Position numbers and translations under genes: made by a program. DNA of 64,000 nt from Bifidobacterium catenulatum DSM 16992 = JCM 1194 = LMG 11043 (GTDB lineage Bacteria; Actinomycetota; Actinomycetes; Actinomycetales; Bifidobacteriaceae). The notes under the pieces are model-generated. The model saw nothing but the letters and a program-made list of their open reading frames with translations, searched no databases and was not told where the DNA came from. Positions 55,538 through 64,000 of the stretch are shown in pieces; the stretch's first letter is position 1; each line of letters opens with the position of its first letter. Location: NCBI RefSeq assembly GCF_001025195.1, contig NZ_AP012325.1, positions 496,001 through 560,000 of the forward strand, given 5' to 3'.

Positions 55538-56332
55538 ATGACTGAACCAACCACCAACGGTGTTGTTCCCGCAGTGAAGGCCACGCAGGTGCATAAGGCT
55601 TTCGGTAGCCTGCATGTGCTCAAGGGCGTCGATATGACGGTTATGCCCGGCTCGGTGACGGTGATTCTGGGACCTTCCGGTTCCGGAAAATCCACGTTCC
55701 TGCGCCTGATCAACCAGTTGGAAACGCTGACCGGCGGCGAAATCGACGTCGACGGTGAAATGATCGGCTACAAGTATGTCGACAAGGACGGCAAGCAGGT
55801 GCTGCAGACCCTGAACGACAAGGAAGTGGCCGAGCAGCGTTCCAAACTGGGCATGGTGTTCCAGAGGTTCAACCTGTTCCCGCACATGACGGCTCTCGAA
55901 AATGTGATGGAAGCGCCGATCCATGTCAAGCACATGGATAAAAAGGAAGCCCGCAAGCTTGCCATCGAAGAGCTGAACCGCGTGGGCATGGGCGATCGCC
56001 TCGACCACTATCCGGCACAGCTTTCCGGAGGCCAGCAGCAGCGTGTGGCTATCGCCCGTGCGCTCGCCATGAAGCCGGAAATCATGCTGTTCGACGAGCC
56101 GACTTCAGCACTCGATCCGGAATTGGTGGGCGAAGTGCTGAACGTCATGCTGTCTTTGGCGAAAGAAGGCATGACCATGGTGGTTGTCACCCACGAAATA
56201 GGCTTCGCGCGCGAAGTCGCCGATCAGATCGTATTCATGGACGGCGGTGTTGTTGTGGAACAGGGCGGTCCTGAAATCATCGACAATCCGCAGGAACCAC
56301 GATTCAAGGACTTCCTGCAGCACGTGCTGTAA
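55538..56332 (+). CDS. Amino-acid ABC transporter ATPase
   Basis: GlnQ/GltL-like ATPase (264 residues): Walker [11 protein letters not shown]-loop [17 protein letters not shown], signature [15 protein letters not shown], Walker [15 protein letters not shown], His switch [15 protein letters not shown]. It completes the importer shared by up to three receptor lipoproteins encoded upstream. A strong terminator follows. Confidence 0.95.
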   Translation: MTEPTTNGVVPAVKATQVHKAFGSLHVLKGVDMTVMPGSVTVILGPSGSGKSTFLRLINQLETLTGGEIDVDGEMIGYKYVDKDGKQVLQTLNDKEVAEQRSKLGMVFQRFNLFPHMTALENVMEAPIHVKHMDKKEARKLAIEELNRVGMGDRLDHYPAQLSGGQQQRVAIARALAMKPEIMLFDEPTSALDPELVGEVLNVMLSLAKEGMTMVVVTHEIGFAREVADQIVFMDGGVVVEQGGPEIIDNPQEPRFKDFLQHVL

Positions 56333-56406
56333 ATCGCCGTAAGCATAATCGTTAAGGATCAGACATCTCTTCGTCGCGAGAATTGCGATTAAGGGAAGAG
56401 CTGAAG

Positions 56407-56446
56407 AAAATCCCCATGTTGAAAACTGTCAGCATGGGGATTTTTG
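56407..56446 (+). terminator. Terminator after amino-acid ABC operon
   Basis: AAAATCCCCATG (56407-56418) and CATGGGGATTTT (56433-56444), followed by T. Confidence 0.85.
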
Positions 56447-56525
56447 TGTCCATATATCAAAGGTTCGGTGCGATGGGACGGTTTCGTTTCGAAAATGACA
56501 CCATTACCCGATAAGCTGGGGTGTT

Positions 56526-58418
56526 ATGTGTGGAATCGTAGGATATGCAGGAAATGTGGAAACCGCGTGCGGCAAGCCGTTGGAGGTGTGCCTCCAAGGC
56601 CTACAGCGTTTGGAATACCGCGGGTATGATTCGGCCGGTGTGGCGCTGACCGCGCCCGGCATGGACCATGTGGAAGTGCGCAAGAAGGCGGGTCGCCTCG
56701 CCAACCTGATCGAAGACGTGGAACGCAAACCGATGCCGATGGCCACCGTGGGCATCGGCCATACCCGTTGGGCCACCAACGGCGTGCCGAACGACATCAA
56801 CGCGCATCCTCATACCTCGCAAGACGGCAAGGTCGCCATCATTCATAATGGCATCATCGAAAACGCCTCTCAGCTTCGTCTTGATCTGCAGACGGAAGGT
56901 TACCGTTTCTCATCGGAAACCGATACGGAGGTTGCGGCGAAACTACTGGGCAAAATCAGTGAGAAAATCGTTGAGGAAACCGGCAAGCCCGACTTGTTCA
57001 AGGCCGTGCGACGCCTGGCGCGCATGCTAGAAGGCGCATTCACGATTCTCGCCACCGACTGCCGTCAGCCGGGTATCGTGGTCGGCGCCCGCCATGATTC
57101 GCCGCTGGTGGTTGGTCTTGGCGAAGGTGAGAATTTTCTCGGTTCCGATGTGGCCGCGTTCGTGGCCTACACGAAGCGTGCCATGGAAATCGATCAGGAT
57201 CAGGCCGTGATGGTGTCCGCCGACAAGGTCGTGGTGTCTGATTTCATGGGCAACATCGTGGCCGATCCGAAGACCTACACCGTGGATTGGGATGCTTCCG
57301 CGGCCGAAAAGGGCGGTTGGGACTCCTTCATGAACAAGGAGATCCACGAAGGGCCGGCGGCGGTACAGCGCACGCTGTTGGGACGTCTCGGCAAGGACGG
57401 CAATCTCAATCTTGACGAGGTTCGCATCGACGAGCATGATTTCAAGGCGATCGACAAGATTATCGTTATCGCCTGCGGTACCGCCGCCTATGCGGGCATG
57501 GTGGCCAAGTACGCCATCGAGCATTGGGTGCGTATTCCGGTGGAAGTGGAGCTTGCCCACGAATTCCGCTATCGTGATCCGATTCTCACCCCGCGCACGT
57601 TGGTGGTGGCCATTTCGCAGTCCGGTGAAACCATGGATACGCTGATGGCATTGCGTCATGCGCGCGAGCAGGGTTCGAAGGTGCTGGCCATCTGCAACAC
57701 GCAGGGCGCGTCCATTCCGCGTGAATCCGACGCGGTGCTGTACACGCACGCTGGTCCGGAAGTGGCGGTCGCCTCCACCAAGGCGTTCGTGGCGCAGATT
57801 ACTGCCGCTTACGTGCTTGGCTTGTATTTGGCGCAGGTCAAGGGTGCAATGTTCCGCGACGAAATCGCGCAGACGTTGGATTCCCTCAAAGACATGCCTC
57901 GCAAGATCCAGTGGATTCTCGACACGCAGACCAAGACCGTGCATGATGCTGCCGCGCAGATGGTCGATGCGAAGTCCTTCCTGTTCCTGGGGCGTCATGT
58001 CGGCTACCCGGTCGCGATGGAAGGCGCGTTGAAATTGAAGGAAATCGCCTACACCTTCACCGAAGGTTTCGCGGCCGGCGAACTCAAGCACGGTCCGATC
58101 GCATTGGTGGACGAAGGCGAACCGGTAGTGTTCATCGTGCCGCCGGCACGTGGCCGCAATGTGCTGCACGCCAAGGTTATTTCCGGTATCGAAGAGGTCA
58201 AGGCCCGTGGCGCGTACATTATCGCCGTGGCCGAAGAGAACGATCCCGATGTTGAACGCTACGCGGACGTGGTGTTCTGGCGTCCGGCCTGCCCAACGCT
58301 GATGAGTCCGCTGGTGGACGTGGTGCCGCTGCAGCTATTCGCCATGGACATGGCCAAGCTGAAGAATTACGACGTTGACAAGCCTCGTAATCTTGCCAAG
58401 TCCGTCACCGTGGAGTAA
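56526..58418 (+). CDS. glmS: Glutamine-fructose-6-phosphate aminotransferase
   Basis: Makes glucosamine 6-phosphate for cell-wall synthesis. The 630-residue protein starts MCGIVGYAGN with the catalytic Cys2 of the glutaminase domain (residues 1-~240, containing GIGHTRWATNG), followed by two SIS domains (ACGTAAYAGMVAKY, AISQSGETMDTLMAL, ASTKAFVAQ) and the conserved end KPRNLAKSVTVE. No ribozyme resembling the Firmicutes glmS element is evident upstream. Confidence 0.96.
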   Translation: MCGIVGYAGNVETACGKPLEVCLQGLQRLEYRGYDSAGVALTAPGMDHVEVRKKAGRLANLIEDVERKPMPMATVGIGHTRWATNGVPNDINAHPHTSQDGKVAIIHNGIIENASQLRLDLQTEGYRFSSETDTEVAAKLLGKISEKIVEETGKPDLFKAVRRLARMLEGAFTILATDCRQPGIVVGARHDSPLVVGLGEGENFLGSDVAAFVAYTKRAMEIDQDQAVMVSADKVVVSDFMGNIVADPKTYTVDWDASAAEKGGWDSFMNKEIHEGPAAVQRTLLGRLGKDGNLNLDEVRIDEHDFKAIDKIIVIACGTAAYAGMVAKYAIEHWVRIPVEVELAHEFRYRDPILTPRTLVVAISQSGETMDTLMALRHAREQGSKVLAICNTQGASIPRESDAVLYTHAGPEVAVASTKAFVAQITAAYVLGLYLAQVKGAMFRDEIAQTLDSLKDMPRKIQWILDTQTKTVHDAAAQMVDAKSFLFLGRHVGYPVAMEGALKLKEIAYTFTEGFAAGELKHGPIALVDEGEPVVFIVPPARGRNVLHAKVISGIEEVKARGAYIIAVAEENDPDVERYADVVFWRPACPTLMSPLVDVVPLQLFAMDMAKLKNYDVDKPRNLAKSVTVE

Positions 58419-58429
58419 CCGTTCATACG

Positions 58430-59182
58430 ATGCGTCAACAGAGTCAGCAGAAGAGGCATCGTTACGTTCTTGAAGAACCTCACATTCCGTTCGAATGTGA
58501 GGTTCTTTACGAGAACGATGCGATTATCGTGGTTGACAAACCGCATTTTCTCGCCACCACACCGCGCGGCATGTGGTATCGTGAAACCGCGTTGATCCGA
58601 CTTCGGGAACAGTATGGCGAACCTGATATTGTTCCCGCGCACCGTTTGGACCGACTTACCGCAGGTATCGTCGTATTTGTGCGCAAACCGGAATTGCGTG
58701 GCGCTTACCAAATGTTGTTCCAGAATCGCAAAACCATCAAAACCTATGAATGTTTGGCGCCACTTGCCCCCGAACAGCATCCGCAATACGGAACAATCGT
58801 AAGAATCGACAGGCATCAACCATTTCCGGCAATCCGAGCATCGCATATTTGCAAGGATCGCGGGCGACTTCAGGCGTACGAAATTCCGGAAATCGTCAAT
58901 GCGCAAACGTTGATTGAGCGGGGGAACACGGTACGTTGCATCGATGGCAAAGCATATGTGAATTATGTGCTGCACCCGAAAACCGGTAAAACGCATCAGT
59001 TGCGTGTGCATATGAATTCGTTGGGATTGCCGATTTTGGGCGATGATTTCTATCCGAATATTGTGCAGCATTCTTACGATGATTTCTCGCAACCGTTGGA
59101 ATTAGTGGCTCGTGAATTACATTTCGACGATCCGGTGACGGGAGAGCCTCGTACGTTCGTTTCGAAAGTGCCGCTTGGCTGA
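58430..59182 (+). CDS. RluA-family pseudouridine synthase
   Basis: Isomerises uridine in rRNA or tRNA. The 250-residue catalytic domain has the active aspartate in PAHRLDRLTAGIVVFV and the later motifs KTYECLAPLAP and KTGKTHQLRVHMNSLGLPIL. There is no N-terminal S4 domain, so it is the RluA-like short type; the modified position cannot be assigned. GGAGTAA of the glmS end acts as a ribosome site 11 bases after that stop. Confidence 0.9.
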   Translation: MRQQSQQKRHRYVLEEPHIPFECEVLYENDAIIVVDKPHFLATTPRGMWYRETALIRLREQYGEPDIVPAHRLDRLTAGIVVFVRKPELRGAYQMLFQNRKTIKTYECLAPLAPEQHPQYGTIVRIDRHQPFPAIRASHICKDRGRLQAYEIPEIVNAQTLIERGNTVRCIDGKAYVNYVLHPKTGKTHQLRVHMNSLGLPILGDDFYPNIVQHSYDDFSQPLELVARELHFDDPVTGEPRTFVSKVPLG

Positions 59183-59350
59183 TTAACAGTCTGATCAGCA
59201 GACATGGCTCGATGAATAAAGATATATAAACTGTTCATCGCTGTACTGATATTTGATCGCATCGCTATGGCGTGTTGAAGTTGCGCGTCCCTATAATTGG
59301 ACATTTTACATTTCGTGTTATCGAGCGTGATTAGGATGTGCTCTTGTTGT

Positions 59351-59374
59351 GCTGGCTGGCAAAGGCAAGCCAGC
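59351..59374 (+). other. Small hairpin in sstT leader
   Basis: GCTGGCTGGC (59351-59360) and GCAAGCCAGC (59365-59374) pair with one mismatch around AAAG, 20 bases before the sstT start. Position suits translational control but nothing more is visible in 59183-59394. Confidence 0.35.
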
Positions 59375-59394
59375 TGGAAAGAACGAGAGAGAAT

Positions 59395-60687
59395 ATGAAC
59401 CATATTTCGAAAGCGCTTCGTGGCGTTGCCGACAAATATAACGGCGTATCACTGATTATCCGCATTATCGTCGGTCTTATCGCGGGCACCGCACTGGCAT
59501 TGGTCGTCCCGCATATGACGTGGATCGGCGAATTCGGCACCCTGTTCGTAAGCGCATTGAAGGCCGTCGCTCCGATTCTGGTGTTTGTGCTGGTGGCAAG
59601 CGCTTTGGCTCAAGGTAATTCCAAGCTTGACGGCCGTTTTGGCACGGTGCTTTTCCTGTATCTGTTCACCACGTTTCTGTCCGCCGTCGTGGCGGTGCTG
59701 ACGTCTCGCACGTTCCCGCAGACCATATCGTTGGGCGATGCCGCTGACGCCGATGTGGTGCCGCAGGGCTTGAGTGAGGTTGTGCAGACGTTGCTGACCA
59801 ATATTGTGGCCAATCCGATTCAGGCAATGATCGACGGCAACTACATCTGCATTCTGATGTGGGCTTGTCTGTTCGGTCTTGCCATGAAGGGTATTGCCAA
59901 TGAAAGCTCCAAGGCGTTCCTCGCCAATGTGGCCGATGGCGTGTCTCAGGTGATTCGTTGGGTCATCAATCTCGCCCCGTTCGGCATTATGGGCTTGGTG
60001 TTCACCAGCGTTTCCGAAAACGGCTTGGCGGCCTTCACCGAGTACGGTAGCCTCCTGCTCCTGCTCGTCGGCACCATGCTGCTGATGGTGCTCGTGTTCG
60101 GCCCGCTGGTCATTTTCCTGTACCTGCATCGCAACCCGTATCCGCTGGTGTACCGTTGCTTCAAGGAATCCGGCCTGACCGCATTCTTCACCCGTTCCTC
60201 CGCGGCGAATATTCCGGTCAACATGCAGCTGTGCGAGAAGCTTGGTCTTGATAAAGACATGTATTCCGTGTCCATTCCGCTGGGCGCAACCATCAACATG
60301 AACGGTGCAGCCATCACCATCACCATCATGGCCATGGCTGCTGCCAATACGATGGGCATTCAGATTTCGCTGCCGGCCGCCATTCTGCTGTCTGTGGTGT
60401 CGGCGCTCGGTGCATGTGGCGCTTCCGGCGTGGCCGGCGGTTCGCTGCTGCTTATTCCGATGGCTTGCTCGCTGTTCGGCATCAGCAACGACATCGCCAT
60501 GCAGGTGGTGGGTGTCGGCTTCATCATTGGCGTTATTCAGGATTCTGTGGAGACCTGCCTGAATTCCGCTTCCGATGTGGAGTTTGCGGCGACCGCCGAA
60601 TATCATGCTTGGCTCAAGCAGGGCCGTCAGCTTCCTGCGTTCATGTATTCCAAGAAGGAACGCAGGAAGCTCGGCATCGAAGCCTGA
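59395..60687 (+). CDS. sstT: Serine/threonine:sodium symporter
   Basis: Dicarboxylate/amino acid:cation symporter family member of 430 residues with eight spans and two hairpins. The HP1 serine-rich tip is FFTRSSAANIPVNM and the sodium-binding motif SIPLGATINMNGAAITITIM, both SstT-like. ATG 59395 (NHISKALRGVADKYNG) follows GAGAGA; the frame is open to 59338 but the added residues cover the leader hairpin. Confidence 0.93.
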   Translation: MNHISKALRGVADKYNGVSLIIRIIVGLIAGTALALVVPHMTWIGEFGTLFVSALKAVAPILVFVLVASALAQGNSKLDGRFGTVLFLYLFTTFLSAVVAVLTSRTFPQTISLGDAADADVVPQGLSEVVQTLLTNIVANPIQAMIDGNYICILMWACLFGLAMKGIANESSKAFLANVADGVSQVIRWVINLAPFGIMGLVFTSVSENGLAAFTEYGSLLLLLVGTMLLMVLVFGPLVIFLYLHRNPYPLVYRCFKESGLTAFFTRSSAANIPVNMQLCEKLGLDKDMYSVSIPLGATINMNGAAITITIMAMAAANTMGIQISLPAAILLSVVSALGACGASGVAGGSLLLIPMACSLFGISNDIAMQVVGVGFIIGVIQDSVETCLNSASDVEFAATAEYHAWLKQGRQLPAFMYSKKERRKLGIEA

Positions 60688-60720
60688 TTTCGCCCGATTT
60701 CGGTTTTTCGTTCAATCTAG

Positions 60721-60767
60721 AAGGCGTCCTCCCACGCGGTTCACCCACGCTGGAGAGACGCCTTTTT
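60721..60767 (+). terminator. Terminator after sstT
   Basis: AAGGCGTC (60721-60728) and GACGCCTT (60757-60764) with partly paired interior, then Ts. It also separates sstT from the converging LacI gene. Confidence 0.75.
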
Positions 60768-60819
60768 CGTATTGGCTGATTTGATTGATTGCGTTGATTA
60801 AAGTCGCGAGATATTGCGA

Positions 60820-61827
60820 TTAGTCGAGTTTCGCCACGGATCCGCGGTCGATGAATTCGGGGGTGATAAGTTTCTTGATTCCAGAAGGCACTTTTTTGCC
60901 ATTGCATTGTTGCTCGATCATGGAAAAAGCCTCTTTTCCCACAGTTCTGAGCTTGAGCCGTACGGTGGTCAGTTCAAGACGGGGCACAACGCCGCGGAGT
61001 GAATCGTCCACACCGATGATGCTGACATCTTCGGGAACGCGCTTTCCGGCTGTCCTCAGGCCAAGCATGGCACCGTATGCCATTTGATCGTTGCCTGCGA
61101 AAATTGCGGTGCAATCCTTTTCGTGGGCCAAGGCCAATCCGGCTTGGTAGCCGCTATCTGCTTCCCAGTCGCCGTAATACATGGGTGGTGTGGGAATGCC
61201 GACTTGCGCTAATGCGTCGCGCCACCCTCTGATGCGGCTCTGTGCTGCGCGTGAAACGGTGGGGCCTGCGATGTGGTACACAGTTTTATGCCCCTTCGAC
61301 AGGAAAAAGTCCACGGCTGCAGTGGCGCAACCATACGAGTCCGAATCGATGGTAGGGCAGTGGTTTGCCGGTTCCTCGCAAATAAGCACTACCGGTAGGT
61401 TGTCGGATGGCTTGAACTGGTTGAAGTCGGTGAAATCGCGTTCCATAATCACGATTGCACCATCGAGGGGGAGGCCTTCCACAAGTTTCAGTGCGCCGGC
61501 GAGTGACTGATCCTGCAGGTTATCCAAGGGGCGAATGGTGATGGAATAGCCGCTATTCGCGGCCGCTGTAGTGATGCCTTCGAGGATACGTGAGTTCCCG
61601 TAGGCCGACATATGCGAAAGCAGTACACCAACATTGTTGAAATGTCCGCTTTTCAAAGCACGTGCCGCATAATTCGGCCTGTATCCGAGATGCTCCATGG
61701 CTGCCTCGACCTTAAGTTTCGTCGCTGGGCGTACGGCATCGCTCCCATTAGCCACTCGGGAAACGGTCTGCGGTGAAACCCCTGCTTCCCTAGCGACGTC
61801 TTGCAACGAGACTGAGTTGCGTGCCAT
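60820..61827 (-). CDS. LacI-family transcriptional regulator
   Basis: A 335-residue regulator: helix-turn-helix SLQDVAREAGVSPQTVSRVA (residues 7-26), hinge region, and a sugar-binding core with SIIGVDDSLRG. It is divergent from the permease genes at 62064, whose -10 region is overlapped by a GTTAT/ATAAC dyad, the likely operator. It is not closely similar to the LacI at 3229 in its recognition helix. The effector is presumably the sugar imported by the adjacent transporter. Confidence 0.93.
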   Translation of the reverse strand: MARNSVSLQDVAREAGVSPQTVSRVANGSDAVRPATKLKVEAAMEHLGYRPNYAARALKSGHFNNVGVLLSHMSAYGNSRILEGITTAAANSGYSITIRPLDNLQDQSLAGALKLVEGLPLDGAIVIMERDFTDFNQFKPSDNLPVVLICEEPANHCPTIDSDSYGCATAAVDFFLSKGHKTVYHIAGPTVSRAAQSRIRGWRDALAQVGIPTPPMYYGDWEADSGYQAGLALAHEKDCTAIFAGNDQMAYGAMLGLRTAGKRVPEDVSIIGVDDSLRGVVPRLELTTVRLKLRTVGKEAFSMIEQQCNGKKVPSGIKKLITPEFIDRGSVAKLD

Positions 61828-61951
61828 GTGTATCTACCTTCCGAACGAAAATGCGTACTGTGCTTAACTTTACATGATTACTTCTGTATTGTTTTCGTCA
61901 CCATGCAATTTGTTCGATGCAGTGAATATGTGGTCTAGAATGTGCGAAAAG

Positions 61952-61986
61952 TAGACACTTTTGGAATATAGTGTTATTATGATAAC
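61952..61986 (+). promoter_or_regulatory. Promoter and overlapping operator of permease operon
   Basis: TAGACA (61952-61957), exactly 17 bases, TATTAT (61975-61980). The dyad GTTATTATGATAAC (61973-61986) covers the -10, a standard repressor position for the divergent LacI protein. Confidence 0.6.
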
Positions 61987-62063
61987 GCAAACATTTGGAA
62001 GGAGCTGTTTTACGGGGGTGTAAATTGCCCTGTGAAATGGTATTGCCTCGAAGGAGAGGAATG

Positions 62064-62993
62064 ATGTCAGCGACGGAAGTTGTTGCCAATATGCCACTGC
62101 ATTCGGCAACCGTGCGTGTCAATAAACACAAGGCGGATTGGCGTGGTTGGAAGTTTATGTGGCCGTTCGCGTTGGTGTTCGTGTTCGTGTTCGTGATCCC
62201 GATCCTGTACGCGGTCTACATCAGCTTCTTCCAGAAGCAGATGATCGGCGGCACGAGGTTCGTGGGGATCAGCAATTACATTCGTCTGTTCCATGATCCG
62301 CAGTTCTGGGGTTCGGTATGGCGCGTGGCCCTGTTCACCATGGTGCAGGTTCCCATCATGCTGTTCCTGTCGGCGGCGATGGCTTTGGCCTTGGATTCCA
62401 TGAAGCTGCACGGCGCGAAGTTCTTCCGCATCACCACGTTCCTGCCGTACGCGGTGCCGGCCGTGGTGTCGACCTTGGTGTGGGGCTTCATGTACGGCGC
62501 GAAATACGGTCTGGTCGGCTCCCTGAACGACTGGCTGGGCACGAACCTCGACGTGCTGAGCCCGAACGTGCTGCTCGCCGCGATCGGCAACATCGTGACC
62601 TGGGAGTTCACCGGCTACAACATGTTGATCTTCTACAGCTCGCTGTCCACGATCCCGCACTCGCTGTACGAGGCCGCCAGCATTGACGGCGCGAGCGAAT
62701 GGCAGATCATCAAGTCCATCAAGCTGCCCGAATTGAAGGGATCGCTCGCGATCACGGTGATCTTCTCGATCATCGGCTCGTTCCAGCTGTTCAACGAGCC
62801 GAGCATCCTGCAGAACATGGTGCCGGGCAACTCGATCACCACGTATTACACGCCGAACATGTACGCGTACAACCTGTCCTTCGCGGGCAGCCAGTCGAAC
62901 TACGCCGCTGCCCTGGCGATCACGATGGCCGTGATCACGATGGCGATCGCGTACGCGGTGCAGCTCAACAGCATGAAGGAGCAGATGAAGTAA
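62064..62993 (+). CDS. Sugar ABC transporter permease (MalF-type)
   Basis: Permease of 309 residues with six spans and the EAA loop YEAASIDGASEWQIIKSIKL (near residue 215). AAGGAGAGG (62051-62059) supports ATG 62064 (or 62061). No binding-protein gene lies between the regulator and this gene, so the receptor must be downstream of the window or elsewhere. Codons here look richer in G/C third positions than in most neighbours. Confidence 0.92.
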   Translation: MSATEVVANMPLHSATVRVNKHKADWRGWKFMWPFALVFVFVFVIPILYAVYISFFQKQMIGGTRFVGISNYIRLFHDPQFWGSVWRVALFTMVQVPIMLFLSAAMALALDSMKLHGAKFFRITTFLPYAVPAVVSTLVWGFMYGAKYGLVGSLNDWLGTNLDVLSPNVLLAAIGNIVTWEFTGYNMLIFYSSLSTIPHSLYEAASIDGASEWQIIKSIKLPELKGSLAITVIFSIIGSFQLFNEPSILQNMVPGNSITTYYTPNMYAYNLSFAGSQSNYAAALAITMAVITMAIAYAVQLNSMKEQMK

Positions 62994-63051
62994 CGCCTTG
63001 GGGCGTACGTCATCCGCATGGGACATGGATTTTTCAAGGAGCGTAACAATC

Positions 63052-64000
63052 ATGAGCGATGCTGCGATGTCGACGGGGTATATGACTCCCCAAGGGCTTA
63101 AAGAGCAGGAACGGGCCGCGAAGAAGGCCGAGAGGGCGCGCTTGAAGCGCGTGGAAATGGATGAGAAGGCGGAACGCAAACGCGCGGCGAAGTCCGGTTT
63201 CGCGAACGTGTCGAACCCGAGGCGCAGCAAGCTGCTGACCTTGGTATGCGCGATCTTCGCGGTGTACTGCCTGTTCCCGTTCGTGTACCTGCTGGTCAAC
63301 GCCACGAAGACGCAGGCCGACTTCACTTCGACGTTCGGGCTGGGTTTCGGCCACACGTTCGCCCTGTGGGACAACATCGTGACCGTGTTCACCTACCAGG
63401 ACGGCATCTTCGGGCGCTGGCTGCTCAACACGCTCCTGTACGTGGTCGTGGGCGCCGGCGGCGCGACGCTGCTGGCCATCATGGGCGGCTACGCGCTGGC
63501 GAAGTTTCGTTTCCCGGGCCGCAAGGCCGTGTTCGCGGTCATCATCGGCGCGATCAGCGTGCCGGGCATCGCGTTGGCGGTCCCGCAGTTCCTGCTGTTC
63601 GCCAAGCTCAGCCTGACGAACACGCCGTGGGCCATGATCATTCCATCGTTGATCAGCCCGTTCGGCTTGTATCTGATGTGGATCTTCTCCGAGCAGGCGG
63701 TTCCGACGGAATTGCTCGAGGCCGCACGAGTCGATGGGGCTTCGGAGTTCCGCACGTTCTTCCAGGTGTCCCTGCCGCTGTTGGCTCCGGGCATCGTCAC
63801 GACGGCCCTGTTCACGATCGTGGCGACGTGGAACAACTATTTCCTGCCGTTGATCATGCTGAAGGATTCGAACTGGTATCCGTTGACGATCGGCCTGAAC
63901 CAGTGGAAGGACCAGGCGAGCACCGCTGGCGGCCAGGCGATCCAGAACCTGGTGATCACGGGCTCGTTGATCACGATCATCCCGCTGGTCATCGCGTTCC
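63052..64000 (+). CDS. Sugar ABC transporter permease (MalG-type), 3' end outside window
   Basis: Starts at ATG 63052 with AAGGAG (63036-63041) 10 bases upstream and stays open to the window end (about 316 residues seen). A long charged N-terminal stretch (KEQERAAKKAERARLKRVEM, residues ~17-36) precedes the first span, and the EAA loop LLEAARVDGASEFRTFFQVS is near residue 225. It forms the second half of the importer with the 62064 product. The stop codon is beyond base 64000. Confidence 0.9.
   Translation, partial: MSDAAMSTGYMTPQGLKEQERAAKKAERARLKRVEMDEKAERKRAAKSGFANVSNPRRSKLLTLVCAIFAVYCLFPFVYLLVNATKTQADFTSTFGLGFGHTFALWDNIVTVFTYQDGIFGRWLLNTLLYVVVGAGGATLLAIMGGYALAKFRFPGRKAVFAVIIGAISVPGIALAVPQFLLFAKLSLTNTPWAMIIPSLISPFGLYLMWIFSEQAVPTELLEAARVDGASEFRTFFQVSLPLLAPGIVTTALFTIVATWNNYFLPLIMLKDSNWYPLTIGLNQWKDQASTAGGQAIQNLVITGSLITIIPLVIAF

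Noticed and set aside
62067..63392. Long open frame of 441 codons on the minus strand
   Set aside because: It lies antisense to two clear permease genes and its translation is a His/Arg/Asp-rich composition typical of a shadow frame.

Overview
The window reads as chromosomal DNA of a Bifidobacterium. This is inferred from xylose isomerase with GH43 xylan-oligosaccharide genes, the Actinobacteria-type order rpmE-prfA-prmC / tsaC / MraY-like transferase and prfB-ftsE-ftsX-(CHAP)-smpB, a group-2 DapD, and moderately high GC with Shine-Dalgarno-led genes. No species call is safe from sequence reading alone.

Region 1 (1-18 kb) is a pentose and arabinoxylan-oligosaccharide utilisation locus. It holds the 3' part of xylA, a GH43 enzyme, a convergent LacI regulator, and an operon of lipoprotein, two ABC permeases, GH43 beta-xylosidase and a SASA-type acetylesterase. 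A decayed stretch follows: a carboxylesterase reduced to its two ends, a hexapeptide acetyltransferase, and the 3' end of a XylH-like permease joined to what looks like its original promoter/operator. Two small unknown membrane proteins and a secreted CHAP hydrolase come next, then xylB divergent from a ROK regulator. Two operator families are visible: CGAAANTTTCG for the LacI protein, and an 18-bp box shared by the xylB/ROK promoter and the xylH remnant.

Region 2 (19-36 kb) is mainly housekeeping: tRNA(CAT), rpmE, prfA, prmC, a complete branched-chain amino-acid ABC operon (livKHMGF), tsaC, a WecA/MraY-family transferase, guaB, orn, a HAD phosphatase, a PIF1/RecD-like helicase and proS.

Region 3 (36-38.9 kb) is an IS607-family element (serine recombinase TnpA plus RuvC nuclease TnpB with a probable omega RNA at its 3' end). 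It lies beside a cluster of DnaA-box sequences upstream of an atypical single-stranded DNA-binding protein gene.

Region 4 (38.9-61 kb) contains an M13 peptidase, map, gltA, dapD, rlmH, a 43-residue membrane protein, prfB, ftsE with a long proline-rich tail, ftsX, a coiled-coil/CHAP hydrolase (a PcsB-like partner for FtsEX) and smpB. Three tandem amino-acid-binding lipoproteins follow, the first two ending in their own terminators, served by one permease/ATPase pair; then glmS, an RluA-type synthase and sstT.

Region 5 (60.8-64 kb) has a second LacI regulator divergent from two sugar permease genes, the second cut by the window end. The best candidates for something new are the DnaA-box cluster at ssb, the xylH deletion scar that keeps its operator, the FtsEX/CHAP arrangement, and the IS607 TnpB/omega RNA element.
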